A stretch of 64,000 nt of DNA, from NCBI RefSeq assembly GCF_050281185.1, contig NZ_JBNNWS010000003.1:258916-322915 (forward strand), given 5' to 3'. Position 1 is the first letter of the stretch. Every line of letters begins with the position of its first letter. The translations under genes were made by a program, and so were the position numbers. This DNA comes from Heyndrickxia sp050281185. Lineage in GTDB: Bacteria; Bacillota; Bacilli; Bacillales; Bacillaceae_C. Positions 9,519 through 18,082 of this stretch are shown one piece after another. Below the pieces are notes generated by a model that saw only the letters and a list, made by a program, of their open reading frames with translations, had not been told where the DNA came from and did no database searches.

Positions 9519-9576
9519 GGGACGATGGACCTGACCCTGTGTCCCAACCGGGACACGGGACCAGGCCACTCGTCCC
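9519..9576. repeat. Two tandem REP-like palindromes
   Basis: Copies at 9519-9545 (GGGACGATGGACCTGACCC...) and 9550-9576 (GGGACACGGGACCAGGCC...), 4 bp apart and in the same orientation. They lie just beyond the stop of the Rieske gene and are the copies nearest to the RAYT gene. Confidence 0.85.
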
Positions 9577-9597
9577 ACAGAAACGGACCCTTCATCC

Positions 9598-10572
9598 CTA
9601 TGCTGTTCCGAGTTGGACGCCTAGTTTTTTTAGGTATTGACGGTAGGCGATGCTTACGCGGTCGCAGACTAATGATAGTTCGATTTGAAGATCAAGTGGA
9701 AGTTCTTCTGGTTTTTGGTTCTCTACTACCGGCTTGTCCTGGGCAAAGATATGGTCTTGGAATGCAATAATTTCTTCATCTGAAATACCAGGATCATAGC
9801 TGAAGGATAAAATTCCATAGGCAATGGATTTGTTTTCATCAACAGGTCGGATGGTTAATAATATCGTCAATAATTGATTTGTTTCCTTGTCTTTCTTTGT
9901 AAAACGAACGGTAAACGGACGTAAGATCTCGTACGTATAATATACATACTTCGGTTTTCCTGAACCGTCTGGATCTGGCTGATAAATGGCAATTTCATCC
10001 GAATAAATCCGATCTTCCTCCCAATGAACATTATAATTAGCCACTTCCCGATGACTATCTGTTCCTAAATAACCACTATGAACAACCGCCAAGTGGCCAA
10101 CATCGAGAAAGTTTTCAATAATTCTAGGCGGCTTAGCATTCACTTCTTGCGGTCCCCAAATAACATTCCGATACCCTGCTGCCTCCATTTCCGGATATGG
10201 AAAAAGCTCTGGTTCATTACCAGCAAGATTCACCCAAATAAAACCATATTTTTCGATACAGGAATATTTTATTGCTTTCGCCTTTCTAGGAACCGGACGT
10301 CCTTTTGGCAATTGAGGAATATGCACGCATTCTCCATTCGAATTGTATTCCCATGCATGATATGGACAAACAAGACAATCATTTTTCACTTCACCAAGTG
10401 AAAGTGCAGCTCCTCTATGGATACAAAGATCTTTAAAAGCATGAATCCCTTTGCTATTTCTAAAAATAGCGATTCTTTCCCCCATTAACATAACTTGAAT
10501 AGGTTTTTCTTTTACATCTGTTGATCTGCAAGCTACAAGCCAATCTTCCTTCAATACTTTATCATCTAGCAT
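9598..10572 (-). CDS. Rieske non-heme iron oxygenase (aromatic-ring-hydroxylating type, alpha subunit)
   Basis: The 324-residue protein has an N-terminal Rieske [2Fe-2S] domain with ligands Cys50-x-His52 and Cys69-x2-His72 (CIHRG, CPYHAW). A catalytic domain follows, with the mononuclear iron motif NFLDVGHLAVVH (Asp157, His160, His165). This is the architecture of single-component oxygenases such as O- and N-demethylases. No reductase or ferredoxin gene is nearby. It is divergent from a purine-type NCS2 permease, with a PurBox-like pair between them, so a purine or methylxanthine-like substrate is a possible inference. The ATG is preceded by AGGAGGAAA. Confidence 0.85.
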   Translation of the reverse strand: MLDDKVLKEDWLVACRSTDVKEKPIQVMLMGERIAIFRNSKGIHAFKDLCIHRGAALSLGEVKNDCLVCPYHAWEYNSNGECVHIPQLPKGRPVPRKAKAIKYSCIEKYGFIWVNLAGNEPELFPYPEMEAAGYRNVIWGPQEVNAKPPRIIENFLDVGHLAVVHSGYLGTDSHREVANYNVHWEEDRIYSDEIAIYQPDPDGSGKPKYVYYTYEILRPFTVRFTKKDKETNQLLTILLTIRPVDENKSIAYGILSFSYDPGISDEEIIAFQDHIFAQDKPVVENQKPEELPLDLQIELSLVCDRVSIAYRQYLKKLGVQLGTA

Positions 10573-10736
10573 CTACTATTTCCTCCTTAGGACTCTTTTT
10601 AATGCATTTAAAAGCAATATTTTTACGCCCAATTTGAAAAGATAGAAAAAACACGTCTCTAAATTTAATGAAAATTTCTTTAAAAACGCGATAACTTAAC
10701 TTTATTTTATGCATCCCCAATAAAAAGGTCAACCTA

Positions 10737-10811
10737 AAACACGAATGAAAATATTATTAAACAAAAAAATATTCGTATTTTATGTACATTTTCATTTTTT
10801 TTATTTATAAT
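10737..10811 (+). promoter_or_regulatory. Permease promoter and inverted PurBox pair in a divergent control region
   Basis: Cores CGAAT (10742-10746) and ATTCG (10771-10775) face each other with 24 nt between them, the same geometry as upstream of guaC. Immediately downstream TGTACA (10783-10788), a 17-bp spacer and TATAAT (10806-10811) form a good sigma-A promoter for the permease. The site could also serve the divergent oxygenase gene. Confidence 0.6.
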
Positions 10812-10853
10812 CCTATTATTGATAACCGAAATACGAACTAGGAGGAGTCGGTT

Positions 10854-12158
10854 TTGAAAAGTCATAATAATAATATAATTGTTGGGGTAGATGATAAGAT
10901 TAGTTTTGGAAAAGCACTGCTTCTTGGGATGCAGCATGTATTGGCAATGGATTTATACATTGCACCTATTATTATTGCTGGGCTTCTTTCCTTAAGCACC
11001 GAAAACACATCATTTTTTATCCAAATGTGCTTTCTTGCCACTGGACTTGCTACATTGATTCAGACTGGTTTTGGAATTAAGCTGCCTGTCGTACAAGGTC
11101 CTTCCTATGTACCAATTGGTGCGATTGCAGCGATCGGTGGAAAACTTGGTTTGGGGGCAATTGCCGGAAGTTTAATACCCGGTGCTATTCTTATTTCACT
11201 ACTTGGATATCCATTAAAATGGTTTGCAAAAGCAGTAAGAAAGGTTATTCCACCTATTGTCGGGGGAACAGTAATCATTATTGTCGGAATTTCTTTAATG
11301 CCTGTTGGAATGAATAATATTTATCATGCCAAAGGAGATATTGGGACGAATATTCTTATTGCAGCGATTTCAGCTGGTGTCCTCGTTCTTTGTATGCTGC
11401 TCGGTCGAAAAATGCATGGAGTAGGAACCTTTTTCCGCCTAGTTTCTGTTATCGTGGCGATTTTGGTAGGAACCATTTTCGCAAGTTTCTTCGGTGCTGT
11501 TGATTTTTCACCAGTTAGAGATGCTGCTTGGTTTTCATTACCTAGCTTGTTCCCATTCGGAAAACCAGTATTTAATATAGGTGCTATTCTTTCTATTGGC
11601 TTTGTTTATTTTATTATTTTAATCGAAACAACAGGAACTTGGTTTGTGGTGTCAACTGTAACTGGTAAAGAATTGGATGAAAAGCGCTTAAATCGTGCGG
11701 CTTTCGGTGAAGGTCTCGGTTGTCTTGTAGGATCACTTTTTGGCAGTACGCCAATGACAGGTTATTCATCAAATGCTGGTTTGCTTGCGGTTACAGGAGT
11801 GGCAAGCAGGATGGCGATCATGGCTGGTGGAGGAATATTAATCTTTTTAGGGCTTGTACCTAAACTTTCAGCGGCGATTACTTGTATTCCTGAGCCCGTT
11901 ATTAACGGGATATTTGGAATCGTTTGTGTAGCCATTGTCACAAACGGAATGAAAGTCATTCAGCCAATCTATATTAATGATCGAAACATGATGATTATCG
12001 GAATTCCAATTCTCTTAACCATCGCCGTAACCGTATTACCAAAAGAAGTCCTTAACAACACACCTGAATGGGTAAACTACATCCTATCATCAAGCATGAC
12101 CATCGGTGCCCTAGCAGCACTAATCTTGAACCTCATAATTCCTGCGGATAAAGAATAA
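10854..12158 (+). CDS. NCS2-family purine (xanthine/uric acid) permease
   Basis: The 434-residue protein has 12-14 hydrophobic helices and the NCS2 signatures. These are GMQHVLAMD near residue 23, the QGPSYVPIGAIAAIGG segment (about 80-95) and the SIGFVYFIILIETTGTWF segment. GLGCLVGSLFGSTPMTGYSSNAG (starting about residue 286) holds the substrate-binding motif. It resembles PbuX and PucJ more than UraA. The start is TTG 10854, preceded by AGGAGGAG. It would import a purine base with protons. The PurR-like operator upstream supports a purine substrate; whether xanthine or urate cannot be told. Confidence 0.85.
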   Translation: MKSHNNNIIVGVDDKISFGKALLLGMQHVLAMDLYIAPIIIAGLLSLSTENTSFFIQMCFLATGLATLIQTGFGIKLPVVQGPSYVPIGAIAAIGGKLGLGAIAGSLIPGAILISLLGYPLKWFAKAVRKVIPPIVGGTVIIIVGISLMPVGMNNIYHAKGDIGTNILIAAISAGVLVLCMLLGRKMHGVGTFFRLVSVIVAILVGTIFASFFGAVDFSPVRDAAWFSLPSLFPFGKPVFNIGAILSIGFVYFIILIETTGTWFVVSTVTGKELDEKRLNRAAFGEGLGCLVGSLFGSTPMTGYSSNAGLLAVTGVASRMAIMAGGGILIFLGLVPKLSAAITCIPEPVINGIFGIVCVAIVTNGMKVIQPIYINDRNMMIIGIPILLTIAVTVLPKEVLNNTPEWVNYILSSSMTIGALAALILNLIIPADKE

Positions 12159-12159
12159 C

Positions 12160-12277
12160 GGGACAGTCGGTCTGGTCCTTTGCTGGCGGGACAGAGGGTC
12201 TGGTCCTCTGTCCCTTCTAGGTGGTGTGGGACGCGGGGTCTGGTCCAATGTCCCTTAAGAACCAGACCCCGCGTTCC
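12160..12277. repeat. Cluster of three REP-like palindromes plus a half copy
   Basis: Units lie at 12160-12183 (right arm lost), 12188-12214 (perfect 10-bp arms GGGACAGAGG/CCTCTGTCCC) and 12228-12254. A half unit at about 12259-12277 runs into the end of the GNAT gene. The first begins one base after the permease stop codon and the third ends one base before the GNAT stop codon. Confidence 0.9.
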
Positions 12278-12800
12278 ATTCATCTTGAAGGATTCCCATG
12301 TGAATGATGTCATGCCAAGCTCCATTTCTGTACAAGCTTTGTCGGGATGTTCCTTCATGTTTGAAACCTAACCTTTTATAAAGATTAATTGCTTTATCGT
12401 TGAAGGAAAAGACTCGTAATGAAACTCGATGTAAATTCATTTCAAGAAAAGCATAGTTAAGAAGCAATGTCAGGGCTTCCGTTCCAATCCCTTTTCCCCA
12501 ATAGCTTTTTTCTCCAATATCAATAATACATTCTGCTTGGCGGTTTTTATAATCGATATTTATTAATGAGGTAATACCGATTGGTGTATCTGACTCCTTG
12601 TCCATAATGATGTAACTCTTTGAGGAACTCGAACCAAGTATTATGTGATTAACAAAATCTTTCGTTTCTTCAATATCATACGTATCTAAAAAGGGATTGC
12701 TTGAATGCATAACCTCCATGTCATTTCTCCAGACATGATAAATTTCGGTATCGTCTGATCTCATTTTTCTCATCATAATTTTAGGTGATTCAAACATCAT
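12255..12800 (-). CDS. GNAT acetyltransferase, RimJ/RimL type
   Basis: The protein of about 181 residues carries the GNAT fold. Motif A is near IGEKSYWGKGIGTEALTLLL (about residues 98-117) and LHRVSLRVFSFNDKAINLYKRLGF follows. It most resembles the SpeG/RimJ branch that acetylates polyamines, protein N-termini or amines; the substrate is not deducible. AAGGAG precedes both TTG 12803 and ATG 12800; I use the ATG. The last residues (NAGSGS) are encoded by a REP half copy, so the C-terminus was extended or altered by the repeat. It follows a TetR gene by a few bases in one operon. Confidence 0.8.
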   Translation of the reverse strand: MMFESPKIMMRKMRSDDTEIYHVWRNDMEVMHSSNPFLDTYDIEETKDFVNHIILGSSSSKSYIIMDKESDTPIGITSLINIDYKNRQAECIIDIGEKSYWGKGIGTEALTLLLNYAFLEMNLHRVSLRVFSFNDKAINLYKRLGFKHEGTSRQSLYRNGAWHDIIHMGILQDEWNAGSGS

Positions 12801-12806
12801 CAATAA

Positions 12807-13439
12807 TCACTCCTTCATTATTTTTTCCTTCGAAAAAAGCATTGCTTCCAAGGAATGTTCAAAAGCTATAAGTTGAGTCTTCACTTTGGTTTTTTCAGCC
12901 CCCAACTGAAATGTGTCTAGCATTAACCCATCAAAGAAAGAAATAAAATAAAGGGCAATGGCTTCTGGTGATAAAAGTGGGAAAAATTCCTCCTGATCTA
13001 TTCCTTTTTGGATAAAATTTTGGATAGCATTCTTCAGGTTTTCATAACGTTCTGTAATATAGGGGAAGTTTTCTTTATCATAGGTAAATTTAGATGTTAG
13101 AAAAAATTCTGCCTTCGCTCGAACAAGTGAGTGATGAATACCATCTATATTCTGTTGTTGTAACCTGAGCCAGTTAGTTAACTGAGTCCATAATGGATGC
13201 TCTGAAGAGGGCTCAAAAAATAGGATATCGTCCTGATCATCAAGCTGGAGAACTTCCATAAAAAGATGATCGATATGATTAAAATAAGCATAAAGCCCAC
13301 CTCTAGACACGTTAGCTTCATCCATAACATCTTGCATAGTCACATGTGTATATCCTTTTTCAATAAACACACGTCTCGCTGCTTGCAACAACTCACTTTT
13401 CTTTTTCCTTTTATACTCCTCACTTACTCTTGGCGACAA
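12807..13439 (-). CDS. TetR/AcrR-family repressor
   Basis: The 210-residue protein has an N-terminal TetR HTH (about residues 10-55: SELLQAARRVFIEKG...VSRGGLYAYFNHIDHLF) and an all-helical ligand domain. I start it at TTG 13439, giving MSPRVSEEYKRKKK, the usual start of this subgroup. GGAGGTGAT lies 6 nt upstream of that TTG. The ATG at 13454 overlaps the ribosome binding site and is not credible. Two palindromes upstream suggest autorepression of this regulator and the GNAT gene. Confidence 0.85.
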   Translation of the reverse strand: MSPRVSEEYKRKKKSELLQAARRVFIEKGYTHVTMQDVMDEANVSRGGLYAYFNHIDHLFMEVLQLDDQDDILFFEPSSEHPLWTQLTNWLRLQQQNIDGIHHSLVRAKAEFFLTSKFTYDKENFPYITERYENLKNAIQNFIQKGIDQEEFFPLLSPEAIALYFISFFDGLMLDTFQLGAEKTKVKTQLIAFEHSLEAMLFSKEKIMKE

Positions 13440-13469
13440 AATCATCACCTCCATTTTTATTATAAAATA

Positions 13470-13516
13470 GACATTAATGTCGTTTATTATTCATAATAAT
13501 AAACGACATTAATGTC
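13470..13516 (-). promoter_or_regulatory. Double palindromic TetR operator
   Basis: The 12-bp perfect palindrome GACATTAATGTC occurs at 13470-13481 and again at 13505-13516. Centres are 35 bp apart, and the two sit in a larger mirror-image arrangement (CGTTTATTAT ... ATAATAAACG). It lies directly upstream of the TetR gene and is the expected site for its dimers. Confidence 0.8.
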
Positions 13517-13997
13517 GTTGTCAACAAGATAGAATTCCTCTAAAAGAAAGTGTTATACAACATAACTAGTTCTAGAAATGGGATGTATTATCGTTTTCAT
13601 GAAAAAAATTTTTCATAAATTAAGATAAAGAAGTACTTGTCTCCTCGTTCAAGGATGATTTTCTTGTTTCTATCAGGCCATTTCTGAAAATCGGGTCACG
13701 TTAACCAATCCTTCATTAAAAATAAAAATGAAACAATAAATTTGCTGCAACGTAAAAGAAGTATAGAGAATTAATTAGTTTAATACGGCTAACTTTTATT
13801 AGAGAAATATCTATATAAGATAGTCGTTTTATCTAGAATAATAATTATTTTTCTATATCAATATTTTTTCACCACATATGTTTAAATAGAATATAGAAGT
13901 ACATAAATCAATGAACAGGAATTCTATAATCATTCCTATTTGTTGTTATTTTCATTGGTGTTGTAGCTTTCAAGAGAAAAAACAAGGAGTGATCACA
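13517..13997. other. Intergenic gap of 480 bases
   Basis: AT-rich sequence with many stops in all frames; no gene, terminator or repeat could be supported. Confidence 0.5.
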
Positions 13998-15191
13998 ATG
14001 GAAATGGAGAAAATTGAAGGAAAATGGGAAGGATCTATCAATATTCCAAATCAGCCCCTTCCGTTTATGATTCATTAAAAAAAAGATGGAGGAACCATTA
14101 GTATTCCGGTACAAGGTGTGAATGATTATTCTTTATCAAGTGTGAAGTTAACTAATTCCTATCTATTTTTTGATATGAAGATCCAAGGACAACAGATTAC
14201 ATTTGAAGGAAGAGCTGAGCAAGAAAATATTTCGGGTACATTCACACAAAATGGGCAATCCTTCCCTTTTGAGCTAAAGAAAGGGCGGGAGAACAAAAAA
14301 GAGAAGGATGAAAATACAGTTCAGATAAAATTGAAAGAAGGTCCAATGTATGGAGTGTTAGAAACTCCTCATACAAAAGGACCATTTCCGGTTATGATTT
14401 TAATTGCTGGTTCAGGACCAACTGATAGAGATGGAAATTCCCCTTTACTTCCGGGAAAAAATAATAGCTTGAAAATGCTAGCAGAAAATTTAGCTGCTCA
14501 TGGAATAGCAAGTATTCGTTATGATAAACGTGGCATCGGCAACAATAGTCGTTTTCTTGATAAAGAAGAAAACCTTCAATTTGAACAATATATTGATGAT
14601 GCGGCTGCATGGATTCAATTTGCTAAAAAAGATGACCGCTTTTTAAAAGTAGGGATCATCGGTCATAGTGAAGGATCATTAATTGGAATGGCTGCTTCTG
14701 CAAAAGAAGAAGTCGACACATTTATTTCAATTGCAGGAGCTGGCAGACCTATTGACCAAGTACTACTTGAGCAGCTTAGTACACAGCTTCCAGCGAATTT
14801 ATTGGCAGAAGCAAAAGATATTCTTGAAAAACTAAAACAAGGCAACCAAGTACAAACAGTCAGTCCAGAGCTCCAAAGCATTTTTCGCCCATCTGTTCAA
14901 CCATATATGATTTCTTGGTTAAAATATGATCCAACTGAGCAATTGAAAAAGCTTAATTGCCCTATTTTAATTATCAATGGGGATCATGATCTTCAAGTTC
15001 AAGTCACAGATGCACAAGCACTGCATGCTACAAAGAAAGAATCTCAATTATTGATTATTGATAAAATGAACCATATTTTAAAAGAGGCACCAGAAAATAA
15101 GGAAGAAAATATTGCAACCTATTCAAATCCTGATCTTCCGTTGGCTGAAGGCTTGATGGATGGAATAGTGACTTTTCTTGAGCAAGTCTAA
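13998..15191 (+). pseudogene. Alpha/beta hydrolase gene interrupted by an in-frame TAA
   Basis: Translation from ATG 13998, which has a strong AAGGAGTGA site, gives MEMEKIEGKWEGSINIPNQP... and stops at TAA 14076-14078. The same frame continues without a shift as KKDGGTISIPVQGVNDYSLS and runs to 15191. Both halves fit one family of hydrolases with an N-terminal beta domain and a C-terminal alpha/beta hydrolase (GSGPTDRDGNSP about 55 residues before GHSEGS; late MNHILKEA). The first downstream ATG (14118) has no ribosome binding site, so efficient re-initiation is doubtful. The TAA is followed by a run of A. Recent nonsense mutation, readthrough and sequencing error are the options. Confidence 0.75.
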
Positions 15192-15321
15192 AATTATCGC
15201 AAGTTAATTAAATAAATTTCGGTAAAAATATGGTATGTTCTTCATAAAAAAACACAATTTAGTGCACAACTAATAAGATGCTCCAATTCCTAGATATATA
15301 TACAAAACAATTTCGTGTTCT

Positions 15322-15416
15322 AACCGCACGAATTTTCGTCGAAACCGCATGAATTAGGATCCGAACTGCATGAACCTTAACCTGAACTGCACGAAAACCC
15401 GGTCGAATCGCACAAA
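15322..15416. repeat. Five-unit degenerate tandem repeat, 21-bp period
   Basis: The 11-mer AACYGCAYGAA recurs at 15322, 15343, 15364 and 15385, with a weaker unit AATCGCACAAA at 15406. The period is exactly 21 bp. The 10 bases between cores are poorly conserved. It lies between converging genes and is not an open frame. Confidence 0.8.
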
Positions 15417-15451
15417 TAAGTTTTTTCACCTACAAAAATTTCTTTCCTTAA

Positions 15452-15489
15452 ATAAAGGAGAGTGGATACCTGCACCCACTCTCCTTTAT
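15452..15489 (-). terminator. Terminator of the antiporter gene
   Basis: AAAGGAGAGTGG and CCACTCTCCTTT form a 12-bp stem with a 9-11 nt loop. It is followed on the minus strand by TTTATTT, immediately after the antiporter stop. Confidence 0.75.
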
Positions 15490-15492
15490 CAA

Positions 15493-16641
15493 TTATGACT
15501 TAGATTCTTGCATTTTTGATTTAAACAGCCACTTCATCATTGGAGGGGTCACTATTGTGGTAACTAGAACGACAACAATAATCGCTGCATATAAATCTTG
15601 ATCTAGTAATTTAGCTTCCAAACCAATTGTAGCCATGATTAAGGCAACTTCACCGCGAGAAACCATAGCAGCTCCAATTCCTAATGAACTGTTCCAACCA
15701 AATCCAGCTAGCTTTGCACCAACTGATGCCCCAACTAATTTTGTAAGAATGGCCAAAATACTTAAAAATATGATGAGACCTAAATGTTTTGTAATTCCAG
15801 AAAACTGTGCAGTGATTCCGATAGAAGTAAAAAATACTGGAACGAAAATAGAATAGCCGATCGTTTCAACCTTTTGAAAAACCTCATGCTTAAATTTCGT
15901 TACACTAACTGCAACACCAGCGATATACGCACCGATAATGGCAGCTACTCCAGTATATTCAGCTAAATAAGCAAAAACAAAACAGATAATTAATGCAGAT
16001 GATACGACCGTTTCTGTTACCTTTAATATGGAGAATCTATTTAAGAACCATGGAACCACTTTCCAAGCAACAAGAATGGCGCCTGCAAAGAATAGTACTT
16101 TCTTTAATATAAGAGTAGTTAAATGAACATCTCCTCCGGCAAAACTCATTAAGAATGCTAACGCAATAATTACTACCACATCATCAATGACAGCAGCCCC
16201 TAAAATAGTCGTTCCTTCACGAGTTTTTAGCTGATTCATTTCCTTAAGTGCTTGAACTGAAATACTAACACTTGTCGCCGATAGCAATAGTCCTAAAAAC
16301 CAAGCTTCTAATGTTGAAAGATTTAATATGATACCAGCAAAATAACCCAATACAAGCGGTACAATAATTCCGCCAAACCCTACATAAGTTGATGCTTTAC
16401 CTGTTCGTTTGAATTCATCAATATCTGTTTCCAATCCTGCGATAAACATCAACAGGATGACACCAATCTGGCTAAATGCTTCCAGTGTATCTGTCTCATT
16501 GATTAATCCTAAGACAGAAGGACCTAGTACGATTCCAATTAAAAGTTTCCCAAGTACAGAAGGCTGCTTCAACCTTACACTCAGACTTCCAGCTACTTTA
16601 GAGGCAATTAAAATAATAGCTAGTTGAAGAATTAATATCAT
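15493..16641 (-). CDS. CPA2-family Na+(K+)/H+ antiporter
   Basis: The 382-residue protein has 11-13 hydrophobic helices. Signatures of the monovalent cation:proton antiporter-2 family are LKQPSVLGKLLIGIVLGPSVLG near residue 24 and MFIAGLETDIDEFKRTG. The ion-binding region AAVIDDVVVIIALA (about 147-160, tandem Asp) and a late MVSRGEVALIMATIG are also present. It lacks RCK/TrkA-N domains and resembles GerN/NapA-type exchangers of Bacillus. A 13-bp inverted repeat lies in its leader. It is monocistronic. Confidence 0.85.
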   Translation of the reverse strand: MILILQLAIILIASKVAGSLSVRLKQPSVLGKLLIGIVLGPSVLGLINETDTLEAFSQIGVILLMFIAGLETDIDEFKRTGKASTYVGFGGIIVPLVLGYFAGIILNLSTLEAWFLGLLLSATSVSISVQALKEMNQLKTREGTTILGAAVIDDVVVIIALAFLMSFAGGDVHLTTLILKKVLFFAGAILVAWKVVPWFLNRFSILKVTETVVSSALIICFVFAYLAEYTGVAAIIGAYIAGVAVSVTKFKHEVFQKVETIGYSIFVPVFFTSIGITAQFSGITKHLGLIIFLSILAILTKLVGASVGAKLAGFGWNSSLGIGAAMVSRGEVALIMATIGLEAKLLDQDLYAAIIVVVLVTTIVTPPMMKWLFKSKMQESKS

Positions 16642-16685
16642 CTAAACTCCACCTTTCTAGTTTGAATAGGCTATATTAATGATTA

Positions 16686-16755
16686 TTGTTGAGAAGAAAA
16701 CTTGTAGAGTATACTAGCTAAAACGAGTGCTCTAAGATTTTATTCTTCTCAACAA
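16686..16755 (-). promoter_or_regulatory. Long inverted repeat upstream of the antiporter gene
   Basis: Perfect 13-bp arms TTGTTGAGAAGAA (16686-16698) and TTCTTCTCAACAA (16743-16755), 44 bp apart, with additional TAGAG/CTCTA pairing inside. A possible -10 (TATACT) lies within. It could be a leader hairpin or an operator pair. Confidence 0.5.
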
Positions 16756-16772
16756 CATGGCCCTTATACAAA

Positions 16773-16823
16773 GACAAAAAAAGCCTGTCACCAAGGGACA
16801 TAGTTATCCCTTGGTGACAGGCT
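16773..16823 (-). terminator. Strong terminator of the ykvI-containing operon
   Basis: AGCCTGTCACCAAGGGA and TCCCTTGGTGACAGGCT form a perfect 17-bp stem. On the minus strand it is followed by TTTTTTTGTC. It would end the transcript coming from the racemase operon. Confidence 0.9.
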
Positions 16824-16885
16824 CCTCCAATTTGCTTCGTATTTAATTATTTTAAGTATAACATAAATTGAGCTAAAAAGCGAGC

Positions 16886-16912
16886 GGGACATGGGACCTG
16901 TCCCCATGTCCC
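16886..16912. repeat. REP-like palindrome abutting the ykvI stop
   Basis: GGGACATGGG-ACCTGTC-CCCATGTCCC has perfect 10-bp arms. It ends 3 bp before the ykvI stop codon. Confidence 0.9.
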
Positions 16913-16914
16913 AA

Positions 16915-17991
16915 TTACTGATGAAATGAATGATCCACACGTTTCACTTTTCGTTTCGTTCTAATCCAGTGAACGATAATCGCGGCCATAAGGGTAAATC
17001 CAAGATAACCTACTAAAGGGTAAACTGTACCAACTAATTTAATGAATCCGATGAAGCTAGCGCCGAATGCTGCGATTCCAAAAAGGACGACAAATAGTTT
17101 GAATTTTGGAACTTCTCTCTTTACAATTCTTGCTGTGAAAGCATAGAGCATACCTACAGCCGTGTTATAAATCATCCCTAATAATACGATCGACATGAAT
17201 ATGGAAAATAAGGGTGAAATTTCATTGGCTAAATAGAGCATTGGCATTTCTTTGTCTTTGATGGTGTTTAAATGAGTAAGCATTCCAAGATTAATACATA
17301 AAATTAGAATTCCCAAGCCGATGCCGCCGAGAGTTCCTCCTAGTCCAGCCGTTTTTTCATCTTTAACTGTTCCTCCCATGACGGTAAGCATAGATGCACC
17401 TGCGGCAATGTTATAAGAAACATATAACAATGCCCCTAATCCCCAATTTGAAGCAGCCGCGTTTTGATGATTGGCTATCTGTAGAAGTTCCGAAAAGCTC
17501 AGATCCATCGTCATAAAAGAATAACCTGCAATGATGATGACAAGGGCAAGTAAAAACGGTGTAACCAATCCAATCAGCGAAATAACTTTTTGGATATTAA
17601 GGCAAACGGTCAAAATGGTTAACAGACTCATCAAGATATTTCCTACGATGCCTGGGATTCCGAATTGCTGCTCAAAGATTGAGCCGGCTCCTGCCATCAT
17701 GACAACCGTTACTCCAAATAAGAAAAACGTGATAATGACATCAATGACGATCCCGAGGTATCGTCCGCAAATATGATAAATAACCTCTTTATGTGAACTT
17801 GTTTGCAAACGACTTCCAAGTTGAGTTAAATTCATTCCTAAAAACGCAAAAAGTATCGTCGCGACGATCGTACCGATCATCCCCATCCATCCAAAGCTTG
17901 TGAAGAATTGCAAAATCTCCTGTCCGGAGGCAAATCCTGCCCCGACAAGCACACCAATATATGCACCAGCAATTTGAATACTTTTTTTCAT
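16915..17991 (-). CDS. ykvI: YkvI-family membrane transporter
   Basis: The 358-residue protein has about 10 membrane helices. The N-terminus AGAYIGVLVGAGFASGQEIL, with glycine-rich breaks in helix 1, is typical of the LeuT-like APC superfamily and of B. subtilis YkvI. No substrate is experimentally fixed for this family, to my knowledge. It is the last gene of a run that encodes a regulator, an N-acylamino-acid hydrolase, a GNAT and a racemase. I therefore infer an amino acid importer, possibly for D-amino acids, feeding that pathway. The gap to the racemase gene is 91 bp without a clear terminator. Confidence 0.75.
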   Translation of the reverse strand: MKKSIQIAGAYIGVLVGAGFASGQEILQFFTSFGWMGMIGTIVATILFAFLGMNLTQLGSRLQTSSHKEVIYHICGRYLGIVIDVIITFFLFGVTVVMMAGAGSIFEQQFGIPGIVGNILMSLLTILTVCLNIQKVISLIGLVTPFLLALVIIIAGYSFMTMDLSFSELLQIANHQNAAASNWGLGALLYVSYNIAAGASMLTVMGGTVKDEKTAGLGGTLGGIGLGILILCINLGMLTHLNTIKDKEMPMLYLANEISPLFSIFMSIVLLGMIYNTAVGMLYAFTARIVKREVPKFKLFVVLFGIAAFGASFIGFIKLVGTVYPLVGYLGFTLMAAIIVHWIRTKRKVKRVDHSFHQ

Positions 17992-18082
17992 AATGGTCTC
18001 CTATTAGTTTGAATTTTTAGATAATTTTATTTAAAAAGAAAGATAAGGAAAGCCAATACCCCCTTTATCCTCTTTTAATCTT

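Noticed and set aside
9525..9770. Plus-strand frame over the palindromes and the end of the oxygenase gene
   Set aside because: Begins in repeat DNA and is antisense to a well-supported Rieske gene.
12180..12371. Plus-strand frame over the triple palindrome cluster
   Set aside because: Most of it is translated repeat DNA and it overlaps the GNAT gene.
15322..15416. 21-bp array considered as a CRISPR
   Set aside because: Repeat core is only 11 bp, degenerate, with about 10-bp linkers and no cas genes.
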